Positions 1 through 9,162 are shown, counted from the first letter of the stretch. The stretch: DNA of 64,000 nt from Deltaproteobacteria bacterium (GCA_016874755.1 VGTH01000016.1:46797-110796); one strand, 5' to 3'. A program made the numbers and translations. The notes: generated from the sequence alone by a model not told the origin.

Positions 1-750
1 GACCCTGACCTTGCGCTGCAACACGGCAAATGCCCAAGCGCGCTTTTGCAGCGGCAGATGACCGCGCAGGAGCTTTTGCAACGCCGCAACGCGGAAGCGG
101 TCCATGCCCCAAAGCGCATGGGACAATTGATCGGCGTGGCCGCCGCGCTTGACGATCAACGGCTCCGGCAGCAAACCAACCTCTTGGTCAACGGCGATGC
201 GCAGCCACAAATCGTAATCTTCACAAACCGGCAGGTTCTCATCGAAGCCGCCCACTCGATCGAACAACTCCCGCGTCAGCATCGCCGCAGAGGGGCTGAC
301 GAGGCAGAGATCGAGACTGGCGCGAAAAATATCACCCGACGGTTTACGGTGAATGTTTCTGGGATTGACCCGCACCCCATCACGCATCCAGATTTCCTCG
401 GTCTGGCAGATGTTGTATTCGCGATGGCTCTCCATAAAGGCGATTTGCTGCTCAAGCTTGCGCGGCAACCAAATGTCATCGGAATCGAGAAATGCCAGAT
501 ACTTTCCCCGCGATGCGCGGACACCCCGATTGCGCGCCGATGACACCCCACCCTTAACTTGGCTAATCACCTGCACCCTGGTCCCGTAGTGCGCGAGACG
601 CGACTCGGTCTCATCGGTGGAACCGTCATCCACCACGATCAATTCAAAATCGGCAAAAGTTTGACGTAAAACTGAATCAATCGCCTCACCCACCCAGGGC
701 CAACGATTGTAGGTTGGAATAATGACACTGACGAGAGGAGCTGATGACAT
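1..750 (-). CDS. Family 2 glycosyltransferase, C-terminus cut by window edge
   Basis: Reading from an ATG at 750, the frame is open to base 1 (250 codons), so the gene is partial. The protein starts MSSAPLVSVIIPTYNRW, followed by an IVVDDGSTD nucleotide-sugar motif and LDSDD, the DXD-type metal site of GT-A glycosyltransferases. The region around residues 165-200 (GGFDENLPVCEDYDLWLR) is typical of GT2 acceptor-side sequence. Known family role: transfer of a sugar from a nucleotide-sugar to a polysaccharide or lipid acceptor at the cytoplasmic face. Donor and acceptor cannot be deduced. It has no visible operon partner in the window. Confidence 0.88.
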   Translation of the reverse strand, partial: MSSAPLVSVIIPTYNRWPWVGEAIDSVLRQTFADFELIVVDDGSTDETESRLAHYGTRVQVISQVKGGVSSARNRGVRASRGKYLAFLDSDDIWLPRKLEQQIAFMESHREYNICQTEEIWMRDGVRVNPRNIHRKPSGDIFRASLDLCLVSPSAAMLTRELFDRVGGFDENLPVCEDYDLWLRIAVDQEVGLLPEPLIVKRGGHADQLSHALWGMDRFRVAALQKLLRGHLPLQKRAWAFAVLQRKVRV

Positions 751-776
751 GAAAGGCAAGGGTCCGGCGCGTTCGA

Positions 777-1208
777 TTAAACAAAACTCTCCATCTTCTT
801 AAAAAACTGATCGACCATCATCTTGGCCACGCCGTTGAGCATTCTTTGCCCGACGCTGGCAATCAGCCCGCCAACCTTGGCATCGGTGCTGTATTTGAGC
901 AATGTCTGGCCATTGGCTTCTTCGAGATCGATGGCCACATCGCCCTGCATGAAACCCGGACCGCCGGAGCCGGAACCGCTCAGCACATAGTGCGACGGCG
1001 GCTGTTTATCTTTGATGGCGACTTTGCCTTTGTAGGTTCCTTTGACCGAGGCCACTCCCACCTTCATCACCGCTTCATATTCGTCCGGACCAATCTCATT
1101 CATGCTCTCGCAGCCGGGCATGCACTGCCCAATGATCTTCGGATCGAGCAGCACCTGCCAAACGCGATCGCGTGGCGCACTAAACGTGTAAGTGCCTTCT
1201 ATCTTCAC
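777..1208 (-). CDS. CoxG-like SRPBCC protein
   Basis: This 143-residue protein matches the carbon monoxide dehydrogenase subunit G family (CoxG, SRPBCC/START fold). It has an N-terminal EGTYTFSAPRDRVWQVLLDP strand-helix, the CMPGCESM motif and a glycine-rich GSGSGGPGFMQGD stretch before the C-terminal helix. Family members assist maturation or membrane attachment of molybdenum hydroxylases of the CO dehydrogenase type. No coxS/M/L genes lie in the window, so it is an orphan here and may serve another hydroxylase. Length fits the short form without a membrane tail. Confidence 0.85.
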   Translation of the reverse strand: MKIEGTYTFSAPRDRVWQVLLDPKIIGQCMPGCESMNEIGPDEYEAVMKVGVASVKGTYKGKVAIKDKQPPSHYVLSGSGSGGPGFMQGDVAIDLEEANGQTLLKYSTDAKVGGLIASVGQRMLNGVAKMMVDQFFKKMESFV

Positions 1209-1366
1209 CTAAGGAAGCCTCCTGCGCACGACCGCAACGGCCGCAAAACACTCCTGCCAGCGGCGTAAACGTGCGAAAAACATAACGTTCATCCCCAGAA
1301 AACACAACATGTTGGGAAACTTATTGGTTGAATACGGCGTGCGCGTCCGTTACAATTTTCCCATCC

Positions 1367-3400
1367 ATGAACCTCTCGGGGCCGATATTTCTCGCCGCTC
1401 TGCTGTTTTTCGGGTGGACACCTCGCATACCGGCTCAAGAGCTTTCTCCGAAAGAATTCTTTTCCAGCGGCTACGCCTTGCACACCACGGGCAAGTCCGC
1501 GCGCGCCAAAGAATTGTTGCAAAAGGCCGTCGACCCCAAGTTTACCCTGGCCGACTATAGTCTGCGCTATTTGTCGGCCATCGCTTTTGGCGAAAAGAAT
1601 TGGGATCAGGCTCGTAGCTATGCACTGCAGCTGCGCCAGCAGTACCCGCAAAGCCTCTGGTACGCGCAAGCGGAGCTGCAGCTAATCAAAATTGACCTGG
1701 CGGAAAAGAAACACCGTCAGGCGCTTGCCAGCCTGCGCGCCCTGCGCGCGAATAAAAATGCCAAGAACGAAATTCTCCAGGAAGCGCTGCTGCTCGAAGC
1801 CCAGCTCCAAGACAACCTTGGCGAGCCGCAGCAGGCATTTGCGCTGTACCGCGACCTGCGCGCAGGCTATCCCAATTCGCGCTGGACCGACGCGGCGCGC
1901 CGCGAACAGAGCCGGCTGCGCGAGCGCTATCCTGAGCAGTTTGCACTCAGCACCCCGACCGCCATCGCCGATGAAGCTGACCGTCTAGCGCGCGAAGCGC
2001 AGCACGGCGAAGCCGAAAATCTTTATAAACGGCTTCTTGCCAACAATCCCGATGGCGAGTTCCGCCTGCGTCTGCTGGTCAAACTGGCCGCCTTGTACAT
2101 GTCGATCGTCAAACGCAATGAAGCGATTCCGCTGCTCGAACAGATTGCCCGCGACTACCCCGAAGCAGCGGAAGCGCCGCGGGCGCTTTACCAGGCGGCG
2201 CAGATCCTGTGGAATCGTCATGACAACGCCCAGGCGCTGGAATATTTCAAAGCGGTGATCGACCGCTTTCCCAAGAGTAGCTACATCGACCGCGCGCACT
2301 TTGCGCTGGGCGACATCTACGAATATTTCGGCAACAGGGAGCTGGCGATTCAATATTACACCAGCGTGCCTAAGCAGTTTCCCAAGAGCAATTTGCGCAG
2401 CGATGCCCTCTGGCGGCTGGCATGGCTTTACTACCGTGCCGCCGACTGGCCGCAGGCGCAGACGACCTTTGCCTCGTTGAGTCAAACGGGCGACAGCTCG
2501 TTTCGCACTGCCGCACTCTACTGGCAAGCGCGCTCAGCGGAAAAACTAAATGACCAGGAAACCGCGCGCCAGCTGCACCGGCGTATCATCAACGGCGGAG
2601 AAGAATCGTACTATCAGGCCTTGTCCCAGCAGCGGCTTGGCTTGCCGCCTTCGGAGGCAAGGGCTATCTCCACGTCGACAACGATGGAGGCCGACCCGCC
2701 GATCACGCCCGAGGTAAATTTTCATTTCAATCGAGCGCGCGAGCTTTTGTCTCTGTCACTGCACCGCTTGGCGGTCGCCGAGCTCGACGAGGTCGAACGC
2801 CTATCGCGCAAACATGCGCGCCTGCGGCCGGTATTGATGCGCGAGTATTTCCGCGGCCAAGCCTACGGCCGCAGCCTGACGATCGCCAACCAACTGCCGG
2901 GTTCGGTGGAAGATCGCGATCGTTTCCGCTTCCCGCTCGCCTATTGGAGCGCGATTCAAAAGAAAGCTCAGGAACGGGAAATCGACCCCTTTCTGGTTTT
3001 GTCGTTGATTCGCCAGGAAAGCCTGTTCGACGCGCGGGCCCGCTCGCCGGTATTTGCGTTGGGTTTGATGCAGTTGCTGCCGTCTACTGCGGCGCGAGTG
3101 GCTAAGGAGATCGGGCTTGAACCACCGTCGAATGAAAAACTCTTCGAGCCGGAAACCAATCTGACTCTCGGCATGCAGTACCTGAGAGATCTTTTGCAGC
3201 GCTACTCGAACAATTGGTACAAAGCCATCGCCGCCTACAACGCCGGCGAAGGCGCCGTGGACCGTTGGGAGCGTGAGATCGTCACCGACGATATCGAAGA
3301 GTTTGTCGAGCGCATCCCGTACATCGAAACCCGCGGCTATGTAAAACTGGTCATGCGCAACCACCGCATCTACAAAAAGCTCTACAAAAAAAACTCATGA
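1367..3400 (+). CDS. slt: Soluble lytic murein transglycosylase (Slt type)
   Basis: The protein has an export signal (MNLSGPIFLAALLFFGW...PAQE), a long helical TPR-like region and a C-terminal SLT domain. Catalytic Glu551 lies in SLIRQES, followed by ARSPVFALGLMQLLPSTA and the AYNAGEGAV motif. It cleaves the MurNAc-GlcNAc bond of peptidoglycan in the periplasm, forming 1,6-anhydro ends. The ATG at 1367 is preferred to an in-frame TTG at 1328 because it places the signal peptide at the N-terminus. The stop overlaps the next gene by 4 bases (ATGA), so the two are probably co-translated. Confidence 0.93.
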   Translation: MNLSGPIFLAALLFFGWTPRIPAQELSPKEFFSSGYALHTTGKSARAKELLQKAVDPKFTLADYSLRYLSAIAFGEKNWDQARSYALQLRQQYPQSLWYAQAELQLIKIDLAEKKHRQALASLRALRANKNAKNEILQEALLLEAQLQDNLGEPQQAFALYRDLRAGYPNSRWTDAARREQSRLRERYPEQFALSTPTAIADEADRLAREAQHGEAENLYKRLLANNPDGEFRLRLLVKLAALYMSIVKRNEAIPLLEQIARDYPEAAEAPRALYQAAQILWNRHDNAQALEYFKAVIDRFPKSSYIDRAHFALGDIYEYFGNRELAIQYYTSVPKQFPKSNLRSDALWRLAWLYYRAADWPQAQTTFASLSQTGDSSFRTAALYWQARSAEKLNDQETARQLHRRIINGGEESYYQALSQQRLGLPPSEARAISTSTTMEADPPITPEVNFHFNRARELLSLSLHRLAVAELDEVERLSRKHARLRPVLMREYFRGQAYGRSLTIANQLPGSVEDRDRFRFPLAYWSAIQKKAQEREIDPFLVLSLIRQESLFDARARSPVFALGLMQLLPSTAARVAKEIGLEPPSNEKLFEPETNLTLGMQYLRDLLQRYSNNWYKAIAAYNAGEGAVDRWEREIVTDDIEEFVERIPYIETRGYVKLVMRNHRIYKKLYKKNS

Positions 3401-4122
3401 GCGGCGCGCCGATCATCGGTATCACCGCCGATTGGGCAGATGCGACGCCGTTCCGTGAACCGACGGTTTTTCTGCACCACCGCTACTGCCGCGAAGTGGA
3501 ACGAGCCGGCGGTGTGCCGCTGATTTTGCCGCCCGGCAAATCCACCAAGAACCTCGATCATTCGCTGGATCGAATCGACGGCCTGATCATCAGCGGCGGC
3601 GACTTCGACATCCACCCCCGGCATTACGGCGAAAAGCCTATTGCAAAGTTAGGCGACATCATTCCAGAGCGAACCGAATTTGAACTGGAGCTGATTCTTC
3701 GCGCTCTGCGCCGAGACTTGCCGATTCTCGGCATCTGCGGCGGCGCGCAAGCGATCAACGTCGTCCTGGGTGGCTCATTGTACCAAGACATCGCCACCCA
3801 GGTGCCAAACGCGGTCTCGCATCGGCAAAGCAAAATGAAAGAACGCGGTGGCCACAGTATTCTGGTCACAGCTAAAACGCTCCTAGCAAGGGCCGTCACT
3901 CGCCGCGTCGTCGAAGTCAACACCACCCATCACCAAGCAATAAAAAACGCGGGTAAGAATTTGCTTGTTAGCGCGCAAGCCCTTGACGGCTTGACGGAGG
4001 CGGTCGAGAGCACCAACCACGCCTTCGTGCTCGGCGTGCAATGGCACCCGGAGGTGCTAGCACCCAAACGCGCCGACCAGCGGCGCATCTTCTCTTTGTT
4101 AATTGCCGCGTGTCGCGGGTAA
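3397..4122 (+). CDS. Class I glutamine amidotransferase-like peptidase C26 (PuuD-like)
   Basis: The 241-residue protein matches gamma-glutamyl-gamma-aminobutyrate hydrolase-like enzymes of peptidase family C26. The nucleophile elbow is GICGGAQ with Cys114, and the catalytic His217 and Glu219 lie in VQWHPE. SGGDFDIHPRHYGE is the usual N-terminal signature. The family hydrolyses gamma-glutamyl amide bonds. No polyamine genes flank it. Its start overlaps slt by 4 bases, so it may act on a cell-wall-derived gamma-glutamyl compound, but that is inference from position only. Confidence 0.85.
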   Translation: MSGAPIIGITADWADATPFREPTVFLHHRYCREVERAGGVPLILPPGKSTKNLDHSLDRIDGLIISGGDFDIHPRHYGEKPIAKLGDIIPERTEFELELILRALRRDLPILGICGGAQAINVVLGGSLYQDIATQVPNAVSHRQSKMKERGGHSILVTAKTLLARAVTRRVVEVNTTHHQAIKNAGKNLLVSAQALDGLTEAVESTNHAFVLGVQWHPEVLAPKRADQRRIFSLLIAACRG

Positions 4123-4245
4123 ACACGCTGCCGGCTCCCACGCACTCCGAGCACGCGCATCCCGAACTTGTCCCAATCGTTATTGCCTTCGCGTATCGAA
4201 ATGGGTTCATAAATTAAAAATTCCGGTGCACCCTGCGGTCACATG

Positions 4246-4269
4246 TTGCGTAGTTGCGCAACTACGCAA
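4246..4269. repeat. 24-bp perfect palindrome with TTGCGCAA core
   Basis: The sequence reads identically on both strands over 24 bases. It consists of TTGCGTAG, the core TTGCGCAA, then CTACGCAA. It shares its core and its TTGCG/CGCAA ends with the larger palindrome 52 bases downstream. Confidence 0.85.
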
Positions 4270-4321
4270 TCTACGGTTTTTTGCTTGATCAGAAACCCTA
4301 TCCGCAGATCAGCGGGTATGG

Positions 4322-4357
4322 GGTTGCGGACTTGCGCAATTGCGCAAGTCCGCAACC
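4322..4357. repeat. 36-bp perfect palindrome containing doubled TTGCGCAA
   Basis: All 18 base pairs match around the centre at 4339/4340. The middle is TTGCGCAATTGCGCAA, flanked by GGTTGCGGAC and its complement. A loop-less palindrome of this size could extrude as a cruciform or be a dimeric protein site. No T-run follows, so it is not a standard terminator. Confidence 0.85.
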
Positions 4358-4579
4358 TCTCCAGGATAGAGTCAGTTAGCTAGCACGAACCGGCGATAGG
4401 ACCCTGGGATTTAGTTAGCTGCCGTTTGGCAAGCGGTGTGGGATCGAGTCTCGCAATTGTCGAGGAATCGCAGCTCAACGTTTTCGCTCCGATCGCGTTC
4501 TTCGTCCCGCTGAGGAATTCTTAGTTTGACCACGGCTTCAAGGAACGTAGCTTGCTTTGTTGGCACTCAGGCAAGACTC

Positions 4580-5164
4580 TCATTTCACAATCGCGTAGCA
4601 GTAGGAATCGCGCGGCTCGGGACTGATATTGGGGTGCACTGACCAGCGGCGCAGGACGCCTTCGCGCTGCATGCCGGACTTTTCCATGACGCGGGCTGAC
4701 GCGGCATTGTCGACGTCGCACACCGCCCAGACTCGGTAGACATCTTTTTGTTTGAAGGCCCAAGCGATCAGTCCCTTGACCGCTTCGGTCATGTAGCCTT
4801 GGCCCCAGTGGCCGCGCGCCAGCACGAAGCCCAACTCCCATTTTTCGCCGTTGACGCGGGTGATGATCATGCCGATAACTTGCTTGTCTTCAAGCCGCTC
4901 GATCGCCCAATGGTAGGCCTTGCCGACATCCCAGGCGAGCAAACACATGCGCACGTATTCGCGGGTTTCATCGAGGCTCTGGTGCGCGCGCCAACTGACG
5001 TAGCGCGTCACTTCAGGGTCTTGGGCGTATTGGCGAAAGATCGCCTCGGCGTCGGAGAGTTTGACTTTTCGGAGTCGTAGACGTTCGGTCTTGAGCGTTT
5101 GTGGCTTGATCACTCTCGGTGGGTCCAACAAAAAATCACTGACCCGAGTGTAGGGTCCTGTCAA
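4580..5164 (-). CDS. GNAT-family N-acetyltransferase (RimJ/RimL type)
   Basis: The protein of up to 194 residues has the Acetyltransf_3 layout. It begins with TERLRLRKVKLSDAEAI near the N-terminus, then GFVLARGHWGQGYMTEAVKGLI with the acetyl-CoA-binding Q/R-x-x-G-x-G/A-like loop, and NAASARVMEKSGMQREG. It transfers an acetyl group from acetyl-CoA to an amine; the substrate (ribosomal N-terminus, antibiotic or metabolite) is not visible. The longest frame starts with TTG at 5164. A GTG about 17 codons further in, just before IKPQTLKTERL, is an equally good start. Confidence 0.85.
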   Translation of the reverse strand: MTGPYTRVSDFLLDPPRVIKPQTLKTERLRLRKVKLSDAEAIFRQYAQDPEVTRYVSWRAHQSLDETREYVRMCLLAWDVGKAYHWAIERLEDKQVIGMIITRVNGEKWELGFVLARGHWGQGYMTEAVKGLIAWAFKQKDVYRVWAVCDVDNAASARVMEKSGMQREGVLRRWSVHPNISPEPRDSYCYAIVK

Positions 5165-5188
5165 GAAATATGCAAGAGTTTGGCGGCT

Positions 5189-5893
5189 TCAAAGCGTCGG
5201 CGTGTCGTCCTCCTTGCCGTGCAGCGCGTACCAGTAGATGTTGTTCATGTAACGCCAGCGCCGAATCGTTGCGGCTTCGACGGTTTTCAACGCCTGCGCT
5301 TGCAGCTCGGGCGTGGTGCAATACTTTTCGACGATCGCGAAGCCCTTCGAGCCGTGGATTTCATCGGCGTAGATGTGTTCTTCAAAGAAGCGAATCTCCC
5401 GCGCCTTCACAGCGAAACCGTAATGCTTGTGCAGCGCCGGCACGATTTTTTTGCAGATGTCTAGGAATTGCGACTCTAGCCCGATAAACATGCCCGCCAG
5501 CGCTGTCTGCCAGGGCTGCTGATAAACCATGCGCCAGCCCCAGCATTGCAGAGCATCGGTGCCGCCAAGCACGATCGTGCTCTCGACACTGTTGCGGTCG
5601 ACACCGCAGGCAGCGACGAAGTCCTTAAGCATGTCCAAATGACGATCGTCCGGATTCTCCTCGTCGCCGAGATTCTCAAACAGATAATTCTTTACGTCGC
5701 GCTGTTCGATCTGTGCGCCCTGGTAGGCGAGCCAGTTGAGAAACTGCGCGACGAAATGAAAATGCTGCGTGCAATAGAAAGCCATCTGCGACTTCGTCAG
5801 CTTGCCCTGCGCCCAGAGCTCGAAGAACGGGTGGTTCTTACTGTGCTTCTTGTCGCGGGTGGCGACTAGTTGATCATGAAAGCTGCTGCCCAT
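5189..5893 (-). CDS. PqqC/CADD-like heme-oxygenase-fold diiron protein
   Basis: This 234-residue protein matches the TenA/PqqC/CADD superfamily. Its residues fit the diiron oxidase branch: Glu78, His85, Glu140, His173, Asp177 and His180, the last three in the H-x3-D-x2-H motif EEHIYADEIHG. This is nearly the ligand spacing known for chlamydial CADD. The positions that would match the sacrificial tyrosines of CADD look like Phe24 and Leu139, so p-aminobenzoate synthesis by that mechanism is doubtful. No pqq genes are nearby. The start has a good ribosome site (GAGGTAAGTC-ATG). The substrate is unknown. Confidence 0.8.
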   Translation of the reverse strand: MGSSFHDQLVATRDKKHSKNHPFFELWAQGKLTKSQMAFYCTQHFHFVAQFLNWLAYQGAQIEQRDVKNYLFENLGDEENPDDRHLDMLKDFVAACGVDRNSVESTIVLGGTDALQCWGWRMVYQQPWQTALAGMFIGLESQFLDICKKIVPALHKHYGFAVKAREIRFFEEHIYADEIHGSKGFAIVEKYCTTPELQAQALKTVEAATIRRWRYMNNIYWYALHGKEDDTPTL

Positions 5894-6014
5894 GACTTAC
5901 CTCGACATTCTGCGGTCACATCCTTGAAACGCAAAGAGGACTTACCTTAAACCGGACGGCCATCCGATTCAAGATAAATCCTCTTTGCCCATCTTTGCCG
6001 GGGGAACGCGAAAA

Positions 6015-6105
6015 AAATCCCCCTCTGTCCCCCTTTTTCAAAGGGGGACAGATTCAGGCTGACTCCGAGTTCCTCTCTTTGGAAAAGAGGGGTTAGGGGA
6101 GATTT
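6015..6105. repeat. MITE-like element with double hairpin and inverted ends
   Basis: A 91-base element runs from AAATCCCCCT to GGGGAGATTT, whose ends are imperfect inverted copies. Inside are two hairpins: TCCCCCTTTTTCAAAGGGGGA and CCTCTCTTTGGAAAAGAGG. Elements of this wording are dispersed in many deltaproteobacterial and related genomes. It lies in the 292-base gap between two leftward genes, and its T-rich stems could stop transcription in either direction. Confidence 0.75.
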
Positions 6106-6185
6106 GCCGGCGCGGTTGGGGAGGCTGATGATTTTACAGCCCTGGCGGCCACCGGGGGCCGCCCTTGCATTAACGATACCGGAAC

Positions 6186-7922
6186 TTATCCTTCGCCGCG
6201 GCCCTGGGTGTTTTCGACGGTGCGCAGGCGAATGTCGATCAGCGCCGATTGGCCCCCAGCGATCGCGCGCAGGCCGCGCTCGACGGCTTTGCGCACTTCG
6301 CCGGGCTCTTCGACTTTCTCGCCATAGCCGTCCCAGGCTTTGATCATCTGCGAATATTCCGGGCACGGCGTAATGTGCAGGCCGGAGAAATTGCCGGACT
6401 TCACCGCCCAGCCATTGGGATAGTATTTCGGGATGCCGGATTTCTGCGAGAGATAACCCTGGTTGTTAAACATGATCGTCAGAAACGGCAGGTTGTGTTC
6501 CTGGGCGGCGCCGAAGGCGGCGGGTGAGGGATCATAGTTAAATGAGCCGTCGCCAATCAGGCAAATCACGGGGCGCTTCGGATTGGCAGCCTTCACGCCA
6601 AGCGCCGTCGCTAAGCCTGTGCCCAGACCGCCGATGCAGCCGTTGAAAAACGAGCCCGGCGTTAGGTTGTCGAAGTACCGGTGCACTGCGAGACGATGCG
6701 TGATCGTCTCTTCCACGACCATCGCATCCTTGGGCAGCGCCTGGCTGATTTCGTGCGCTACCCAGCGTTGATCCATCGGTTTGGTGTTGGCCAAGGCCAT
6801 GGCTTCTTCACGCCATTTCTTGCGGCGCGCGTCGTTCTTAGCTTTCAGTTCTTCAGCGCGCTTGGCACGTGCCGGATCGCCGTTGGTGACTTTCTTTTTC
6901 AATGCCGCCAACAAATGCTCCAGCGACGACTCCACTTCGCCCGTCAAGCACAGATCGCATTGATAGCCATAATAAGGAATCTGACTGCGCAGCGGGTTTT
7001 CATCGAGCATGACGACCTTGGCACCCTTTGAGGGCGTGATCGAGGCCGGATGCCACGGCGCGATCACCGAGCACAGGAAAATCACATCGGCGCCCTGCAC
7101 CGCTTCGGCGGCATCATAGCCGCTGTGCAGTGGGTGGGTGCGCGGAACATTGATCACACCGGTGCTGCGCGTCTCAGCCACCGGGCAGCCGAGCAGCTCG
7201 GCAATCTCGACCAAAAGATTCACACTCTTTTGCGTCCTGCCGGCGTCTTCGGCGATGATCACCGGATGACTGGCGCCCGCCAGCATAATGGCGAGTTCCT
7301 CAACGCCGTGCGGATCAGCCATGGCCAGAGGCGAGCTGCCGAGATCCGACGGCACATCCTTCGTCATCGTATCGAACAGATATTCCATCGGCATTGACAC
7401 AAACACCGGGCCGCGCGGTCCAGCCATGGCGAGGCGGCAGGCACGCTGCACCGTGGACGGCACGATCGACTTGGTGTTGACGCCGAAGCTCCACTTGACG
7501 GTGTGATCAACCAACTTCGCCGGCCCGCCCATGTCGCCCAAATGGCCTTGCCATTGGCCCCCTACGTCGGGGCCTTCGTCTTCGCCGAAGCCAATGGACT
7601 CGCCGGCGAACACAACCATGGGAATTTGTTCATGCAGCGCGGCGCGCATCGCCATCGTCGCGTGCAACGCGCCGACCGTCGTGTGAATGACCACCGCCGG
7701 CAATTTGCCGGTTGACTTGGCGTAGCCGCTCGCCATGCCAACGGCGATCTCTTCATGGCGCGTGCTGTAATATTGCGGCATGCCTTCGACGCCAGGCTCC
7801 GCCAACGCTTCCCAGAGCGGCGACCATTCCGATCCCGGCGACGCAAAAATCTTCTCAACTCCCATTTTGCCCAGCACGCGCAGCATGCTCTGCGCGCCGG
7901 TCAATCCCTTGGTTTGAATCAT
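6186..7922 (-). CDS. ThDP-dependent enzyme, acetolactate-synthase/benzoylformate-decarboxylase-like
   Basis: The protein is 578 residues from an ATG at 7922 with GAGGAG upstream. It shows the three thiamine-diphosphate enzyme domains: an N-terminal PYR domain with catalytic Glu in YSTRHEEIAVGMASGYA, a central domain, and a C-terminal domain with the ThDP/Mg motif GDGSFNYDPS...NN near residues 457-484. The family performs decarboxylation or ligation of 2-keto acids. No acetolactate synthase small subunit is adjacent, so a catabolic 2-keto acid decarboxylase or C-C lyase is likelier than valine biosynthesis. The next gene upstream in the same direction is an amidohydrolase. Confidence 0.85.
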   Translation of the reverse strand: MIQTKGLTGAQSMLRVLGKMGVEKIFASPGSEWSPLWEALAEPGVEGMPQYYSTRHEEIAVGMASGYAKSTGKLPAVVIHTTVGALHATMAMRAALHEQIPMVVFAGESIGFGEDEGPDVGGQWQGHLGDMGGPAKLVDHTVKWSFGVNTKSIVPSTVQRACRLAMAGPRGPVFVSMPMEYLFDTMTKDVPSDLGSSPLAMADPHGVEELAIMLAGASHPVIIAEDAGRTQKSVNLLVEIAELLGCPVAETRSTGVINVPRTHPLHSGYDAAEAVQGADVIFLCSVIAPWHPASITPSKGAKVVMLDENPLRSQIPYYGYQCDLCLTGEVESSLEHLLAALKKKVTNGDPARAKRAEELKAKNDARRKKWREEAMALANTKPMDQRWVAHEISQALPKDAMVVEETITHRLAVHRYFDNLTPGSFFNGCIGGLGTGLATALGVKAANPKRPVICLIGDGSFNYDPSPAAFGAAQEHNLPFLTIMFNNQGYLSQKSGIPKYYPNGWAVKSGNFSGLHITPCPEYSQMIKAWDGYGEKVEEPGEVRKAVERGLRAIAGGQSALIDIRLRTVENTQGRGEG

Positions 7923-8058
7923 GCTCGTCTCCTCTCGAGGTTTGCGCTTGTTTGGTACGGTCAGAACGCGCCTTAATCTACGCCAGGCACGCGCAAAAAA
8001 GCAACGCGGAACCCCGCCATGCTGCAAGGTTCCTCGCGTGCTTCTTAAAGCCCCTAGG

Positions 8059-9075
8059 TCAAATGTTGTAAAATCGTTTGGCGTTATTCAGCAGCAGGTC
8101 CTTCTTCACATCCAGCGAAATATCGTCGCGCTCCCACAGAATCGTCGCCGACTCCGGCCAGCTCATATCCCAGTGCGGATAGTCCGACGCGTACATCAAG
8201 GTTTTCGAGCCGACCTCTTTGGCAACGTAACTGATCATCTTCTCTTCCGGCTCGCAGCCATAATAGCTGTACTCGCTGAACAGATATTCGCTCGGTTTTT
8301 TCTTGCACAGCGGCGCTTCGACTTTGCCGCGCTTCTCCCACTCCTCGTCCATGCGCTCCGCCCAGTACGGCAGCCAGCCGCAGCCGACTTCGAGGTAGCC
8401 GATTCTCAGCTTGGGAAACATTTCCGGGATGCCGCCGAAGACCATGCCGGTAAGCTGCCGCAGCACCGGAAAGGGATGGCCGCAGGTGTGCAGAGAAATG
8501 AACTGATCGAACACTTCGCTGCCCGGTTCATCGCCGCCGAAGGCGTGGATCGAGAGTGACGTATTCAAGCGCTGCGCTTCTTCGTAGAGCGGATAATATT
8601 CCGGATTGCCGAAGTTCTTGCGATGCGCCTGCGCCGCCAGCATGCCACCGCACAGACCAAGCTTGGTCACCGCGCGATTCAATTCCTTGGCGCACTCCGC
8701 CGGATCGGCCACCGGCAAATTCGCCACGGCTTTCAAACGCGGCGAAGCTTTGCAGTAATCCGAAATAAAATCGTTATAGGCGCGGCACAAGGCGATTTGA
8801 AATTTAGGATCACGCACCCGGCCAACGCCGAGACCACTCGTCGGAAACATCACCGCGGTGTCGATCTGCTGCAAGTCCATCGCCCGCAAGCGATCTTCGA
8901 CCTTGGCGCCAGACTGCCCCAAGGTGCCGCCGAGATTGCGATCGTAGTGTTCGCTGGGAATAAACGACGACCTTTGACTCTTGTAGGGCTCCGGCAAGTA
9001 AGGCCGAATGTCGTTGTCGAGATCGCGCGCATGGGCGTCGGAATCTAAGACTTTGATGGCTTCGCTCAACTCCAT
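8059..9075 (-). CDS. Amidohydrolase family 2 protein (ACMSD-like), copy 1
   Basis: The 338-residue TIM-barrel enzyme begins MELSEAIKVLDSDAHA, where DSDAH replaces the DxHxH metal motif. It continues with SIHAFGG, a conserved LEVGCGWLPYWAERMDEEW segment and YASDYPHWD, which carries the catalytic Asp. Family members are metal-dependent hydrolases or decarboxylases of cyclic or aromatic acids. A clear AGGAGG ribosome site precedes the ATG. Two related paralogues lie at 9235 and 13860, suggesting a catabolic set for ring-cleavage intermediates (inference). Confidence 0.88.
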   Translation of the reverse strand: MELSEAIKVLDSDAHARDLDNDIRPYLPEPYKSQRSSFIPSEHYDRNLGGTLGQSGAKVEDRLRAMDLQQIDTAVMFPTSGLGVGRVRDPKFQIALCRAYNDFISDYCKASPRLKAVANLPVADPAECAKELNRAVTKLGLCGGMLAAQAHRKNFGNPEYYPLYEEAQRLNTSLSIHAFGGDEPGSEVFDQFISLHTCGHPFPVLRQLTGMVFGGIPEMFPKLRIGYLEVGCGWLPYWAERMDEEWEKRGKVEAPLCKKKPSEYLFSEYSYYGCEPEEKMISYVAKEVGSKTLMYASDYPHWDMSWPESATILWERDDISLDVKKDLLLNNAKRFYNI

Positions 9076-9162
9076 AGTGCCTCCTGAAAATACTCTCTCG
9101 CACGAGAGCCCGATTCTCTCCCTGCCGCCTCATCGTCGTTGGCAGAGCAGCCCCCATCCTAA

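Larger units (their letters stand above)
4123..4579. other. 457-base non-coding gap with two palindromes
   Basis: The gap separates a rightward operon from a leftward acetyltransferase gene. I see no convincing ORF, tRNA or riboswitch. It contains two perfect palindromes (4246-4269 and 4322-4357), both built around TTGCGCAA. A T-rich patch (GGTTTTTTGC) just after the first would suit termination of rightward transcription, but it is separated from the stem. The rest shows nothing I can name. Confidence 0.6.
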
